Counted from the stretch's first letter, positions 55,010 through 64,000 are shown. The stretch is 64,000 nt of DNA from Candidatus Cloacimonadota bacterium (GCA_023954715.1 JAGSHD010000007.1:62001-126000); one strand, 5' to 3'. Translations and numbers: made by a program. The notes: generated from the sequence alone by a model not told the origin.

Positions 55010-56821
55010 ATGTACCTCAAGAAAACCAAAACTAAAGGGTTCAATCTTGTTGAAGTTTTAATAACAATCAGTATTTTTTCTACTCTTGCTCTTTTAATGG
55101 CAGTATTAACTCAACAATTTGTCATGATCTATTTAAAAGGCAAAGATCAAGCCGACCTTCAGACTCTTACCTCTGCTTTAATTCAAGAAGTATCTAAAGG
55201 TGATGACATGTATTTTGATGGCCTTAGTTCTAGTGGTGAAATCATTAGTGCATCTAGCTTTGAACTTAGTTTTGTTCCAAATTATAGAGAGACATCTCCC
55301 CCTGCTATTGACTCTGTTAGTAATCTCCTAAGAAGTGTAGATGATGAAGCCGGTCCTCCAAGAGTTAATGGTGACACTGTAGGCGGACTACGTATTCAAC
55401 TCAATGAGTCTTCTCAAAAGTACGAGTACCGATACTATCTCTCCAAGCATCCTAGAGCAGGAATGTTAGCCCCTGAAGTTTATCTTAAAAAGACTCAAAC
55501 TGTTAGAAATCCAGAAACCAATCAAGATGTGGAAATTGACTACCCCCTAGAGTCCACTCCTATTCGATTCGTATATAAAGCTCCAGTCAATGAAAGTATC
55601 GCTACAAGTTATATCATCTTTCATGGTGGTAATACCCCTCTAGAGTTCGCTGGTACAGAAGCAGCCCCTCCTACCATCACACAGGTACAAGAAAACATGA
55701 CTAGCAATCGAGCTCAGTTATTTCCAAATCCCTTTAGCCAATTCACCGAGCAAATCATCGTCTATTACCAACCAGAAGTAGAACCTGTCATTATTGACGG
55801 TGCAGGTAACCAGGAGCACCTTATTGCTAGACTATTTATAAAACAAACTAATGGATTACAGGCCGGAACCCTAGGCTTTAGTGGCCAAGATTCAGCTGGA
55901 TATGAAGAAGCAGGTTCAAACAATTCGCTTATTTTATATTATGATCATGAGTTTAGAGTCTTACCCATGATGCAAACTCTTGCCACCAAAAATACTGATG
56001 CCACTAGGTTACAGTTTCCAGTTGATCTAGCAGGAATAACAAATAAAATTACACCTTCTAGTTTTAGCTATTATTCTCAAAAGAATACATCTAGCCCTAT
56101 TGCTATGACTAGCCAAGGAATTAGAAAAGTAGTCAATGAATCAGACCTCAATCAAATTACTTTCGCTCGGCTCGATTTACTAGCTTTGATAGGCGCTAAC
56201 TATGATAATATCCAATTCCAAGAAATTACAAAAAGAAATTTTACCAACATTATTCCATTGGACATCTTGAAATATTCTCAGGCGATTCACACACATAGCT
56301 CTAGCTTCAACTCACGTTTAGGCTTTTCTCCAAGTAATTGTATTGGTGCTAGTGGGACTAAAAAATGTAGATTTGTCAGCTCTAACTTTCCTTCTGGTGA
56401 GTTGATAACAATTTCTGATACTTTTCTTATCTCCAACCTAGTATTTGATTCGACACAAGCACCAACCATGATAGGAGAACTATCTGTAATCATAAAAAAC
56501 GCTAATAAAGCTTACGTCACACGAATAAACTTTTCTACAAGCTCTGTTCAAATTTTTCTAATTGATGGCTACTCTGGTGTGGATCCAGATATTGCAACTA
56601 TCGACCCTACTTTAAACATATATACAGATTTTCCGTTGGATAACTCACAGTTTATCAATTTTTCTAATTTACAAAGTTCTGGCTTTTTGGATGAAGGTTA
56701 TAATTATACAAACCCACAAGTTTGGCAAGACTTTTTGGGGGATGGTGATCTAGAGCTCCATCTCGAACTGAGTTTAGACTCTAATATTGAAGGCTTTAAT
56801 CTTACTTACTACCCAAAATAA
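55010..56821 (+). CDS. Very large pseudopilin-like protein
   Basis: 603 residues. The N-terminus KGFNLVEVLITISIFSTLALLMAVL is a prepilin signal: G before F, Glu at mature position 5, and a hydrophobic helix. The remaining 570 residues are mostly beta-type with many Asn/Thr/Ser and few cysteines (NCIGASGTKKC); no known domain is recognised. Pseudopilins are usually 130-250 residues, so this is an unusual size, as in minor pilins with added adhesin domains (compare PilY1-linked systems). Starts 2 bases after the GspF/PilC gene and has no separate ribosome site, so it is coupled. It may be a surface-exposed tip protein. Confidence 0.75.
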   Translation: MYLKKTKTKGFNLVEVLITISIFSTLALLMAVLTQQFVMIYLKGKDQADLQTLTSALIQEVSKGDDMYFDGLSSSGEIISASSFELSFVPNYRETSPPAIDSVSNLLRSVDDEAGPPRVNGDTVGGLRIQLNESSQKYEYRYYLSKHPRAGMLAPEVYLKKTQTVRNPETNQDVEIDYPLESTPIRFVYKAPVNESIATSYIIFHGGNTPLEFAGTEAAPPTITQVQENMTSNRAQLFPNPFSQFTEQIIVYYQPEVEPVIIDGAGNQEHLIARLFIKQTNGLQAGTLGFSGQDSAGYEEAGSNNSLILYYDHEFRVLPMMQTLATKNTDATRLQFPVDLAGITNKITPSSFSYYSQKNTSSPIAMTSQGIRKVVNESDLNQITFARLDLLALIGANYDNIQFQEITKRNFTNIIPLDILKYSQAIHTHSSSFNSRLGFSPSNCIGASGTKKCRFVSSNFPSGELITISDTFLISNLVFDSTQAPTMIGELSVIIKNANKAYVTRINFSTSSVQIFLIDGYSGVDPDIATIDPTLNIYTDFPLDNSQFINFSNLQSSGFLDEGYNYTNPQVWQDFLGDGDLELHLELSLDSNIEGFNLTYYPK

Positions 56822-56823
56822 AA

Positions 56824-57870
56824 CTACTTTTTCTTGATTAAGTGTCTCACACTCTCAATAATTTTATGGCTAACTTGATCTATAGAAACCTCTTCACAAA
56901 CAGCTCCTAATTCATTTGCTACCTTGGGCATACCGTATACCACACAAGTTTTTTCATTTTGACCTATTGTATATGAGCCACTATTCCTCATGTTTAGAAG
57001 CCCTTTTGCTCCGTCATTTCCCATACCTGTCAAAATAACCCCGATAGACTGCTTAGCGTTTATCTGTGCAATACTGTCAAACAATACATCTACGCTCGGT
57101 TGATGACCATTAACTTTAACACCATCTGATACCTTAGCCTTAAAGATTCCATGATCATTTTCAACTGATAAATGCTTTCCCCCAGGGGCAATTAAAACAA
57201 CTCCTGACTTGATCACATCTCCTGTTTTTGCTTCTTTTACATCCATAGCGGAGCGGCTATTGAGTCGTTCAGCAAAGATCTCGGTGTATCCAGCAGGCAT
57301 GTGCTGCACAATAGCAATTCCAGGACAATTTGCTGGTAAATGAGAGATGACCTCTACTAAAGCGTCTGTTCCTCCTGTTGAAGATCCAATTCCGATTAAA
57401 ATATGATCCATAATATACTTCATTGGATCCATACTAATTCGCTTTTTTAGTCTTTCACAAGCTTTCGCTTTAATCAGATTTCTATCTATTTTACTTGCAT
57501 TCTTTATGGAGCGAATCAAAACCCCTATCATGTTTCCCATGCTCTGAGAATTAGGCTTTGGCACAAAGTCCACAGCACCTCTTTCTAAGCAATCAAAAGT
57601 AATCTTTGCTCCTCTTTTAGTGAGCGAACTAACCATAATTACCGGTAGAGGGTATTGGGGAATCAATTTTGTGAGAAAAGAAACACCATTCATTTTTGGC
57701 ATTTCAATATCTAAAGTCATAACGTCAGGTTTCAATGATAAGATTTTTTCACTAGCTTCGTAAGGATCGGATGCCATTCCAATAATTTCAATTTCAGGAT
57801 CTTGTGATAAAGCCTGTTTTAAAATAGTTCGCACAAATGCTGAGTCATCTACAATCAATACACGAATCAT
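56824..57870 (-). CDS. cheB: Chemotaxis protein-glutamate methylesterase CheB
   Basis: 348 residues. N-terminal receiver domain with D54 in MTLDIEMPKMNG and acidic DDS at 8-10. C-terminal methylesterase domain with GIGSSTGGTDAL (catalytic Ser), VQHMPAGY (catalytic His) and GMGNDGAKG (Asp). It removes methyl groups from chemoreceptors and can deamidate them. Directly follows cheR (1-base overlap), and its 3' end is 2 bases from the convergent pseudopilin gene. Confidence 0.96.
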   Translation of the reverse strand: MIRVLIVDDSAFVRTILKQALSQDPEIEIIGMASDPYEASEKILSLKPDVMTLDIEMPKMNGVSFLTKLIPQYPLPVIMVSSLTKRGAKITFDCLERGAVDFVPKPNSQSMGNMIGVLIRSIKNASKIDRNLIKAKACERLKKRISMDPMKYIMDHILIGIGSSTGGTDALVEVISHLPANCPGIAIVQHMPAGYTEIFAERLNSRSAMDVKEAKTGDVIKSGVVLIAPGGKHLSVENDHGIFKAKVSDGVKVNGHQPSVDVLFDSIAQINAKQSIGVILTGMGNDGAKGLLNMRNSGSYTIGQNEKTCVVYGMPKVANELGAVCEEVSIDQVSHKIIESVRHLIKKK

Positions 57871-58706
57871 TAACTCGTCCCCTTTCTATATAGAGACGGA
57901 CTTATTGAAACCAAACCTTCAACTTCTGACAAAGATTCTGAGTGACCTATAAACAATAATCCACCTTCAACTAAATGTCCCATAAATCGTTTTACTAAAG
58001 CCTCTCTTGTAACCTGATCAAAATATATCATTACATTTCTACAAAAAATTACATGAAACTGCTTTTTAAAAGGAAAGCTATGCATAAGGTTAAACTTTCT
58101 ATAAGTAATTTCACCTAAAACCTCCCTTTTGATTTTACTCGTGGTAGAGGACACCTTTTCTACATATTTATTTCTTAAATCTACAGGTAATGCTGCGATC
58201 TTGTCAGTATCATAGATCCCAACTTTTGCAAACTTCAAAACATCTTCACAAATATCTGTAGCCAGTAACCCTGCTTTCCACGAAGAATAATCTGAACCCA
58301 ATACATCTTTTATGATCATCATGATCGTTGATGACTCTTCTCCACTAGAACTACCAGCACACCATACTCTTAAATCTTTGTTACCTATCTTACTCAATGT
58401 TTCTACGATTTGAGGAAGTCTTTCGTTTCTGAGTTGTTCAAAATGAGCGCTTTCTCGGTAGAAAAAAGTATGGTTCGTTGATATTTTATTTACTAATTCA
58501 GAAAGAGCAGTGTTTGTTTTGTCTGCTTTAATGTATTCAAAATACTCACTAAATGACTTTAATCCATTTTGCTTGAGGACTTTTTGTAGGCGATTTACTA
58601 CTAGAAGTTTCTTTTTTTCGGTTAAATTTATTCCAAATTCTTGGTAAACTAGCTTCCTAATTTTTTCAAACTCATGATCATTAATTTGATAATTTGCTAT
58701 AGTCAT
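57870..58706 (-). CDS. cheR: Chemotaxis protein methyltransferase CheR
   Basis: The ATG at 58706 gives a normal-length (278-residue) CheR with ribosome-like AAAGAG upstream; a longer frame begins at 58790 but lies in leader sequence. Motifs: N-terminal helical domain (INDHEFEKIRKLVYQEFGI), STNHTFFYRE (with Arg), VWCAGSSSGEESST (SAM binding), and FHVIFCRNVMIYFD (Asn). It methylates chemoreceptor glutamates. Overlaps cheB by one base. No chemoreceptor gene is nearby. Confidence 0.95.
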   Translation of the reverse strand: MTIANYQINDHEFEKIRKLVYQEFGINLTEKKKLLVVNRLQKVLKQNGLKSFSEYFEYIKADKTNTALSELVNKISTNHTFFYRESAHFEQLRNERLPQIVETLSKIGNKDLRVWCAGSSSGEESSTIMMIIKDVLGSDYSSWKAGLLATDICEDVLKFAKVGIYDTDKIAALPVDLRNKYVEKVSSTTSKIKREVLGEITYRKFNLMHSFPFKKQFHVIFCRNVMIYFDQVTREALVKRFMGHLVEGGLLFIGHSESLSEVEGLVSISPSLYRKGTS

Positions 58707-58790
58707 CTTCCACTCTTTCCTATACCTTAATAATAAACCCGTTTTAATTGATTTAAGCAACATAGAAAGAATCTTGTATACCAAGCTCAT

Positions 58791-59192
58791 TGATCAATCA
58801 TTTTATAAACATATATCTTTCGATTTAAAGTCTAAACTTTTAGACCCATATTATTGAGCCACGAATGAAAAATTTTAATTTTACACTTCATTTTTTATCT
58901 TTAATATAGCATCTACAGTATACAAAATAATTCGTAAGATATGTAGTGTTGATTATCTAGCTTTGATAGATTTTAAGTTTTCAGGCTATAGCATCAAAAA
59001 CATTCTAGAAACCCCTACAATAATTTAAACTACTTGTATTGCCTAAAAAAAGAAAATTAGAAACCCTTTATTACTTTATTCTATCCTTTTTTTTGCTATA
59101 CTATGCTGGGTTATAAAATTAATCAATTAAAGTTAGCTTTGATTGCTAATTTAAAAACAATACACTTATCTATTTTAAATTATTGAGGAACA
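58791..59192 (+). promoter_or_regulatory. Intergenic region with extended -10 promoter of cheA
   Basis: 402 AT-rich bases between divergent cheR and cheA. An extended -10, TGCTATACT (TG at 59094-59095, TATACT at 59097-59102), lies about 90 bases before the cheA ATG, and TTGAGGAAC is the ribosome site. No RNA gene or small protein recognised. Confidence 0.55.
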
Positions 59193-61541
59193 ATGTCTGA
59201 TAATATATTTAGTTTTGATGATGAACTATTAGATGATTTTGTAAATGATAGCCGCGACCTTCTTGACGAAGTGGAGCCAACACTTTTACAGTTTAAATCT
59301 TTACAAAACACTCAAGATTCAGATGAAAACTTCCAAATTTTAAATACTGTATTCAGGTTATTCCACTCCCTCAAAGGCTCCGCTGGATTTTTGGGCTTTG
59401 ACAACCTAGTAAATGTAGCTCATGAAGCAGAGACACTTTTAGACTTATATCGATCTTCAAAACAAGCCCCTCCCATGGATCAAGTAGATCTTTTGTGTCT
59501 TACCTGTGATCTTGTTCGCCAAATGCTTGCTTCAATTAAAACAGATGGAAACGAACAATCTCATGAAGAGTCTGCAAATAAACAAATAGTTCAACTTGAG
59601 AAAGCCATTCGAATTACCCAAGGCCACGAAGTTGAAGAAACCATAGAAGTAACTGAGATAACAATCGGCTCTGAGGCTCCTAGTCAAGACAGCCAATTAC
59701 AAGAAGACACTTTTCAATTTCAAATGGAAATCACTCCTGAAATGATAGAAGTTTTTGTCCAAGAAGCAGATGATACTCTCAAGATCTTTGAAGCTGATAT
59801 CTTAATTTTAAATCAATTTCCTGACAGTGAAGACTGTATTCAAGAAGCTTTTCGAGAAATTCACTCCATGAAAGGGAATGCTGGGTTCCTAGGATACAAA
59901 GATGTAGAAAGAGTTTCTCATAAGGCAGAAAACCTACTCGAAGATATTGCTGAAAAAAATAAAGTCATGAACGAAGAGATTTGTGAAGTCCTTTTAGAAG
60001 TTTCTGATATTCTTAAAGCACAGGTGGTTTTAATTTCTAATGGTGAAGATTCAAAAATTGACAATCTACAAGCTATTTTGGACAAACTAGATCGAGTCAG
60101 TGGTATTGAACCACAAAACTCTATTCAAGAGCCTATAAAAGAAGATATTACATCAAAAACTTCTATTCATGAACCGGTAAATGAAGATAACGAACCCTCG
60201 TTCGAAAAAGCGATTGAAAAACCATCTTCCTCAAAACAAAATGTTCCAGCTCCAGCAATAGAGTCTATTGTGGAAAAAACTTCAGTTACAGAGAAACCTG
60301 TACCAAAGAAGCCTAAGCCAAAACCTAAAGGTAATACTAAGACCGAGGTGAAACGACAAGATATTCGTGTAGATTTAGCTAAACTTGATCAGTTAATCGA
60401 TTTAGTTGGCGAATTAGTTATTGCAGAAGCTATGGTGATTAATAATCCAGACCTCAAAGGATTAGATTTAGAGAATTTTGAAAAAGCTGCAAGGCATTTA
60501 TCTAAGATTTCACGAGACCTGCAAGATACTACTTTATCGATTCGTATGGTTCCTGTAGCCGCTACTTTTAAGAAAATGATTCGCTTAGTTCATGATTTAG
60601 AGCGAAAATCTCACAAAAAAATTCAATTGTTACTTTCTGGCGAAGAAACAGAGATCGATAAAACCTTAATAGAACAAGTTTCAGATCCCTTAGTACATAT
60701 TATAAGAAACTCTGCTGATCATGGTATCCAGACTCCTGAAGAAAGACGATCTCATGGCAAGTCTGAAACGGGCACAATATCCCTATCTGCTAAGCACGAA
60801 GAAGGTGAAGTTTGGATTATCGTAGAAGACGATGGACAAGGGTTAAATCGCAATAAAATTCTACAAAAAGCAATCGAAAAGGATGTTATATCAGCCGATG
60901 ATCAATTAAGCGACCATGAAGTATGGCAGTTAGTTTTTGAACCTGGTTTTTCCACCGCTGATCAGGTCTCAGATATTTCTGGTCGAGGTGTAGGAATGGA
61001 CGTAGTCCGTCGAAATATTGAAAAGTTAAAAGGAAAAATTGAAATTCAAAACTCACCCGGTGTTGGCTGTAAAATGATCTTAAAGATTCCACTCACTCTT
61101 GCCATCATCGAGGGTATGCTTGTAGAGGTTGGTTCACGATATTACACGGTTCCTCTTCTTTCTATTAGAGAGTCACTCAAGCCCACGAAAGACAATATTC
61201 ATATAAACCCAGATGGTCAAGAGATCTTGAGTTTAAGAGACAGTTTAATCCCCATTGTTCGACTGCACAAACTGCACAAACTAGAAGCAAAATATGACAA
61301 ACTTGAAGATGGGATATTAGTAATCGTAGAGTCAAGAAAAGACATTTATGCACTTTTTGTGGACGCTCTACATGGACAGCATCAAACAGTAATCAAACCC
61401 TTGAGTGATTACGTCGGCGATATTCGTGGTGTATCTGGCTGTACAATACTTGGTAACGGAGACATCAGTTTGATACTAGATGCCTCAACCTTAATTCAAA
61501 TTATTCAACAAGATTTTCAACATACTAGGAGCTCAACATGA
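59193..61541 (+). CDS. cheA: Chemotaxis histidine kinase CheA with two Hpt domains
   Basis: 782 residues. Hpt 1: H58 in LFHSLKGSAGFLGFD. Hpt 2: H224 in REIHSMKGNAGFLGYKDVER. A Pro/Lys-rich linker (about 290-380) replaces a CheY-binding P2 domain. Dimerisation helices start at VDLAKLDQLIDLVGELVIAEAM. Kinase core: IIRNSADHGIQTPEER (N-box), VEDDGQGLN, and STADQVSDISGRGVGMDVV. CheW-like P5 domain at the C-terminus. Two Hpt domains per CheA occur in some non-enteric pathways. Overlaps cheW by 4 bases (ATGA). No MCP gene is in the window, so the signal source is elsewhere. Confidence 0.97.
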   Translation: MSDNIFSFDDELLDDFVNDSRDLLDEVEPTLLQFKSLQNTQDSDENFQILNTVFRLFHSLKGSAGFLGFDNLVNVAHEAETLLDLYRSSKQAPPMDQVDLLCLTCDLVRQMLASIKTDGNEQSHEESANKQIVQLEKAIRITQGHEVEETIEVTEITIGSEAPSQDSQLQEDTFQFQMEITPEMIEVFVQEADDTLKIFEADILILNQFPDSEDCIQEAFREIHSMKGNAGFLGYKDVERVSHKAENLLEDIAEKNKVMNEEICEVLLEVSDILKAQVVLISNGEDSKIDNLQAILDKLDRVSGIEPQNSIQEPIKEDITSKTSIHEPVNEDNEPSFEKAIEKPSSSKQNVPAPAIESIVEKTSVTEKPVPKKPKPKPKGNTKTEVKRQDIRVDLAKLDQLIDLVGELVIAEAMVINNPDLKGLDLENFEKAARHLSKISRDLQDTTLSIRMVPVAATFKKMIRLVHDLERKSHKKIQLLLSGEETEIDKTLIEQVSDPLVHIIRNSADHGIQTPEERRSHGKSETGTISLSAKHEEGEVWIIVEDDGQGLNRNKILQKAIEKDVISADDQLSDHEVWQLVFEPGFSTADQVSDISGRGVGMDVVRRNIEKLKGKIEIQNSPGVGCKMILKIPLTLAIIEGMLVEVGSRYYTVPLLSIRESLKPTKDNIHINPDGQEILSLRDSLIPIVRLHKLHKLEAKYDKLEDGILVIVESRKDIYALFVDALHGQHQTVIKPLSDYVGDIRGVSGCTILGNGDISLILDASTLIQIIQQDFQHTRSST

Positions 61542-62029
61542 GTGAAGAAAGTGAACTATTAAACCTAAGTGAAGACACTCAAGAAGGTAAGTTTTTAACT
61601 TTTAAAATAAACAATGAAGACTATGGAATCTCTATTCGCTTCATTACCGAAATTATCGGAATTCAGAAAATTACTCCTCTACCTGATCTTGATGGTTGTG
61701 TGAAAGGAGTCATTAACCTTAGAGGTAGAGTTATTCCTGTTATTGACGTTAGGATAAAGTTTGGATTAAATGAGCTAGAATATCATGATAGAACTTGTAT
61801 TATTGTAGTAAACATACAAGACAAATCAGTAGGCCTTATCATTGATGAAGTTGCAGAAGTGGCCAATATTCCAGCATCACTCATTGATCCTCCACCAAAT
61901 ATTAATCACGGTGGTTCTAGTCGATATATTGAAGGTATGGGAAAATTGGAAAATCAAGTTGTTATCCTACTTGATGTTAACAAACTATTGTTCGAAGCAG
62001 AGTTAGAACAAATTAATCAAGTTGGATAA
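61538..62029 (+). CDS. cheW: Chemotaxis coupling protein CheW
   Basis: 163 residues. The CheW fold is shown by FKINNEDYGISIRFITEIIG, ITPLPDLDGCVKGVINLRGRVIPVIDVR and IIVVNIQDKSVGLIIDEVAEV. It links CheA to receptors. The final segment VVILLDVNKLL is typical. Translation is coupled to cheA, and a hairpin terminator follows the stop directly. Confidence 0.96.
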   Translation: MSEESELLNLSEDTQEGKFLTFKINNEDYGISIRFITEIIGIQKITPLPDLDGCVKGVINLRGRVIPVIDVRIKFGLNELEYHDRTCIIVVNIQDKSVGLIIDEVAEVANIPASLIDPPPNINHGGSSRYIEGMGKLENQVVILLDVNKLLFEAELEQINQVG

Positions 62030-62054
62030 GTCAAACTAAACTTGTTTGACTTTT
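62030..62054 (+). terminator. Intrinsic terminator of the cheA-cheW operon
   Basis: GTCAAAC (62030-62036) and GTTTGAC (62044-62050) form a 7-bp stem with a 7-base loop, followed by TTTT. It begins at the base after the cheW stop. Confidence 0.75.
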
Positions 62055-62066
62055 CACACTCTGAAC

Positions 62067-62513
62067 CTATAGTTCTTCTGTAGCCATTACGTATAGTTTA
62101 GAGTCATCTACTTCTAATACTACTAGATGACTCTTTTCTAAATCAAAAGGCATTGCTTCATGATGCTCTGGAATACTTAAAAATATATCTTGCTCATCTG
62201 GGAATAAACCACTAACTATACGCCCAGTAAAGGTATTTAACAGCTCAGCTACAAAGTCAATCAAAATATCATCTGTTATTTCCATGGCACCAGCATATAA
62301 CATATCCGCCATTTCTGAGACCATATCTTTTGGCATAATCAAACAGAGACGATAATGTACTGGAGTTTCTACTTCAATTGTATAAACTATTGCATCTTCA
62401 ATAGCGGAGTAGCTTTGGTTCTCAGCCATTAGCACTTCATAAAACAACATCTCTTCAAAGGTTACTTCACAAGACTCTAATACAACCTCTGCAAGTTTAT
62501 CATGCTCAAACAT
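62067..62513 (-). CDS. cheX: CheX-type phosphatase of response regulators
   Basis: 148 residues. It shows the CheC/CheX signature D-x3-E-x2-N-x21-P: D86, E90, N93, P115 within DFVAELLNTFTGRIVSGLFPDEQDIFLSIP. The Glu and Asn are the catalytic residues that dephosphorylate CheY-type proteins. Overlaps the upstream cheY-like gene by 8 bases, so it very probably acts on that receiver. The N-terminus (LESCEVTFEEMLFYEVL) also fits CheX. Confidence 0.85.
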   Translation of the reverse strand: MFEHDKLAEVVLESCEVTFEEMLFYEVLMAENQSYSAIEDAIVYTIEVETPVHYRLCLIMPKDMVSEMADMLYAGAMEITDDILIDFVAELLNTFTGRIVSGLFPDEQDIFLSIPEHHEAMPFDLEKSHLVVLEVDDSKLYVMATEEL

Positions 62514-62901
62514 CTAAAGCCCCTTCGTCTAATACAAGATTTAATGCATCAACCAGTCTTGCTGGTGAAATAGGCTTCATAAGTACAGTCGTTTTTCCCA
62601 AGGCCTTAAGATCTTCTTCACGAACCTTGTTTGTTGTACTAGTTATAACCAATACAGGAGTTTCAGTGGTATGTGGACTTACACGTACTCTCTTTAAAAG
62701 TTCAACTCCATTCATAATAGGCATATTAATATCTGTTACCAGTAAATCTGGTACTCCAAAATCACCTTTCATCTGCTCTAATGCTTCTTGACCATTAGCC
62801 GCTTCAGAAAAAGTACAAGCATCATATCCAGACATATTAAAGCATGTCTTAATAAACATTCTTGCTGTTTTAGAGTCATCAACTATTAAGATCTTTTTCA
62901 T
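62506..62901 (-). CDS. cheY: CheY-like single-domain response regulator
   Basis: 131 residues, all receiver. IVDDSKTARMF (acidic pair), LLVTDINMPIMNG with the phospho-accepting Asp in the second Asp position, VITSTTNK (Thr/Ser switch) and MKPISPARL (Lys). Overlaps cheX by 8 bases and lies 8 bases downstream of the HDOD gene, so the three form one operon. It could be the CheY of the CheA in this window. Confidence 0.93.
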   Translation of the reverse strand: MKKILIVDDSKTARMFIKTCFNMSGYDACTFSEAANGQEALEQMKGDFGVPDLLVTDINMPIMNGVELLKRVRVSPHTTETPVLVITSTTNKVREEDLKALGKTTVLMKPISPARLVDALNLVLDEGALDV

Positions 62902-62909
62902 AATAAGCC

Positions 62910-63782
62910 TTAGTTTTTATATACCTTTTTAAACTGTCTCTCAAGTTCAAAAGCTACTCTTTCTAGATCTGACGCCTTTAAATCAAAATACTGCTTATAG
63001 TTTGTACTTAGTTCATAACTCATAGAGTCAATACCCGTACTACCACCTGTCATTGATGCCACAAAATCAGCCATATGGACACAAAATACTAAACTCTTAT
63101 GCTCTTCGTCTGATAATTCAGGGTAATGATAGTATGAGATCACTTGAACTAGAGATTCAGGAAAACCCCACTCTTTAGCTAAATAATGACCCGCTCCACT
63201 ATGATTAAATCCAACCAAGCTTTCTTCAAACTTTAAAAAACAAGATTTTTTCTCATCTTGATACTGTTGATATTTTTCCGTGACAGCTTCTTTAGTGTGT
63301 AGTTCTTCTATTTTTTTTGAAACTACACTTTTACCTAAATCATGTAATAAACCACCAGTATATGCAACATCAACATTTACTGTTTTTCGGGCATAAGGAG
63401 CTAATAATTTTGCACTAATAGCAGTACGTAAGGAGTGCTTCCAAAGCCCATGTTCTTCACAAAAGTACCCACATAGGTTTTCGCCTAAATTGGTACCAAG
63501 CCTCATAGCTAAACTGAATACTATTCGTTCACCTAATAAAGTAATTGCTGTATGCAAAGAATCAATTTGATTACTTAAAGAGTAGGCTGCAGAGTTAATA
63601 ATCTTCAAAATCTCCGCTGTTAAATGAGCATCTTCACTGATAACTTTTACAATGGACTTCATTGAATAGTCTTCATCTGAGGTAACTTCTAACAGCTTCA
63701 AGATACTTTGAGATGGAGGGATAATCTCATCCAATTCATCTTCAACATCTACACTTATTTTAAGATTTACACTATTTTCCAT
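62910..63782 (-). CDS. HDOD-domain regulatory protein
   Basis: 290 residues. HDOD/HD-like domain: PPSQSILKLLEVTSDEDYSM, LTAEILKIINSAAYSLSNQIDSLHTAITLLG (typical repeat of HDOD) and GGLLHDLGKSVVSKKI (HD). Such proteins act in signalling, often beside response regulators and c-di-GMP components. Located between a partial response regulator gene and cheY, all on the minus strand with gaps of 8-14 bases. Confidence 0.9.
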   Translation of the reverse strand: MENSVNLKISVDVEDELDEIIPPSQSILKLLEVTSDEDYSMKSIVKVISEDAHLTAEILKIINSAAYSLSNQIDSLHTAITLLGERIVFSLAMRLGTNLGENLCGYFCEEHGLWKHSLRTAISAKLLAPYARKTVNVDVAYTGGLLHDLGKSVVSKKIEELHTKEAVTEKYQQYQDEKKSCFLKFEESLVGFNHSGAGHYLAKEWGFPESLVQVISYYHYPELSDEEHKSLVFCVHMADFVASMTGGSTGIDSMSYELSTNYKQYFDLKASDLERVAFELERQFKKVYKN

Positions 63783-63796
63783 GATCGTTTTTACCT

Positions 63797-64000
63797 TTAT
63801 TTATCTTCTTTCAAATATCTAGTCAGGTAATCTTCTAAAGCACTCTTAGATAATGGCTTAGGAATAATTGCAGATACGCCAGAATCCAATAATTGTGTCG
63901 TATCTTTAACTGTAACATAAGCAGAAACCATTATAATTGGAATCTCCCCAAATTTATTTGATTCTCTCACCTTTTGGGCAAGTTCTTCTCCAGTCACCTC
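63797..64000 (-). CDS. Response regulator receiver domain (C-terminal part, continues beyond the window)
   Basis: The frame reads to the window edge, so its start is outside. The visible part has the receiver tail: PIIMVSAYVTVKDT (Ser/Thr switch), SAIIPKPLSKSALEDYL (conserved Lys). The phospho-Asp would lie beyond the window. It is the most upstream visible gene of the minus-strand HDOD-cheY-cheX operon. Confidence 0.8.
   Translation of the reverse strand, partial: EVTGEELAQKVRESNKFGEIPIIMVSAYVTVKDTTQLLDSGVSAIIPKPLSKSALEDYLTRYLKEDK

Overview
The window is AT-rich chromosomal DNA from a Gram-negative bacterium. It encodes a lipoprotein with a lipobox, an OmpA-like peptidoglycan-binding domain, periplasmic signal peptides and Trk potassium uptake. 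Phosphagen kinase, secreted EndA-type nucleases, a two-Hpt CheA, and many TPR and beta-propeller proteins would fit a Bdellovibrionota or deltaproteobacterial relative. That placement is inference, because no rRNA or marker gene is present. There is no phage, insertion sequence or CRISPR array. One tRNA gene, tRNA-Pro(GGG), is present.

Layout. 1-11.6 kb: the 3' part of a giant surface protein (Ig/cadherin-like repeats, IPT domain, NHL and FG-GAP propellers), followed by a polyprenyl-phosphate-type glycosyltransferase whose only plausible start codon is an ATA overlapping the upstream stop. 11.8-15.8 kb: M32 carboxypeptidase, RNase HIII and an HD-like protein. 15.8-18.1 kb: queuosine precursor operon queE-queD-queC, in which QueD is a three-module protein with its active-site residues split between modules. 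18.2-24.1 kb: a phosphagen (arginine-type) kinase, a double-domain endonuclease I, an alpha/beta hydrolase, and a DUF2202 lipoprotein ending in a 45-bp tandem repeat array. 24.2-32.5 kb: tRNA-Pro, a TerB/TPR protein, and surface-sugar genes (DegT aminotransferase, acetyltransferase, Gfo/Idh oxidoreductase, two inverted paralogous glycosyltransferase-TPR proteins).

32.8-39.1 kb: two small secreted proteins with good promoters, a polyprenyl diphosphate synthase, and a coupled operon of a pilin-like TPR protein with two CBS-domain (CorC/CNNM-type) membrane proteins. 39.2-46.1 kb: an operon of two large paralogous secreted helical proteins, one carrying an OmpA domain, plus a secreted propeller protein. 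This is the best candidate for an undescribed cell-envelope system. 46.6-53 kb: trkA-trkH, a Xer-type recombinase, truA and a membrane adenylate cyclase with TPRs. 53.3-56.8 kb: a compact operon of a J-domain protein, a GspF/PilC-like protein and a very large pseudopilin. 56.8-64 kb: chemotaxis-type signalling genes (cheB, cheR, cheA, cheW, cheX, cheY, an HDOD protein and a partial response regulator) without any receptor or flagellar gene.

The recurring theme is envelope and surface biology: exported repeat proteins, glycosylation, pilin-like proteins and a Che pathway that may control movement or surface behaviour. All coordinates and motifs come from reading the sequence. Family assignments rest on recognised motifs and not on database searches.
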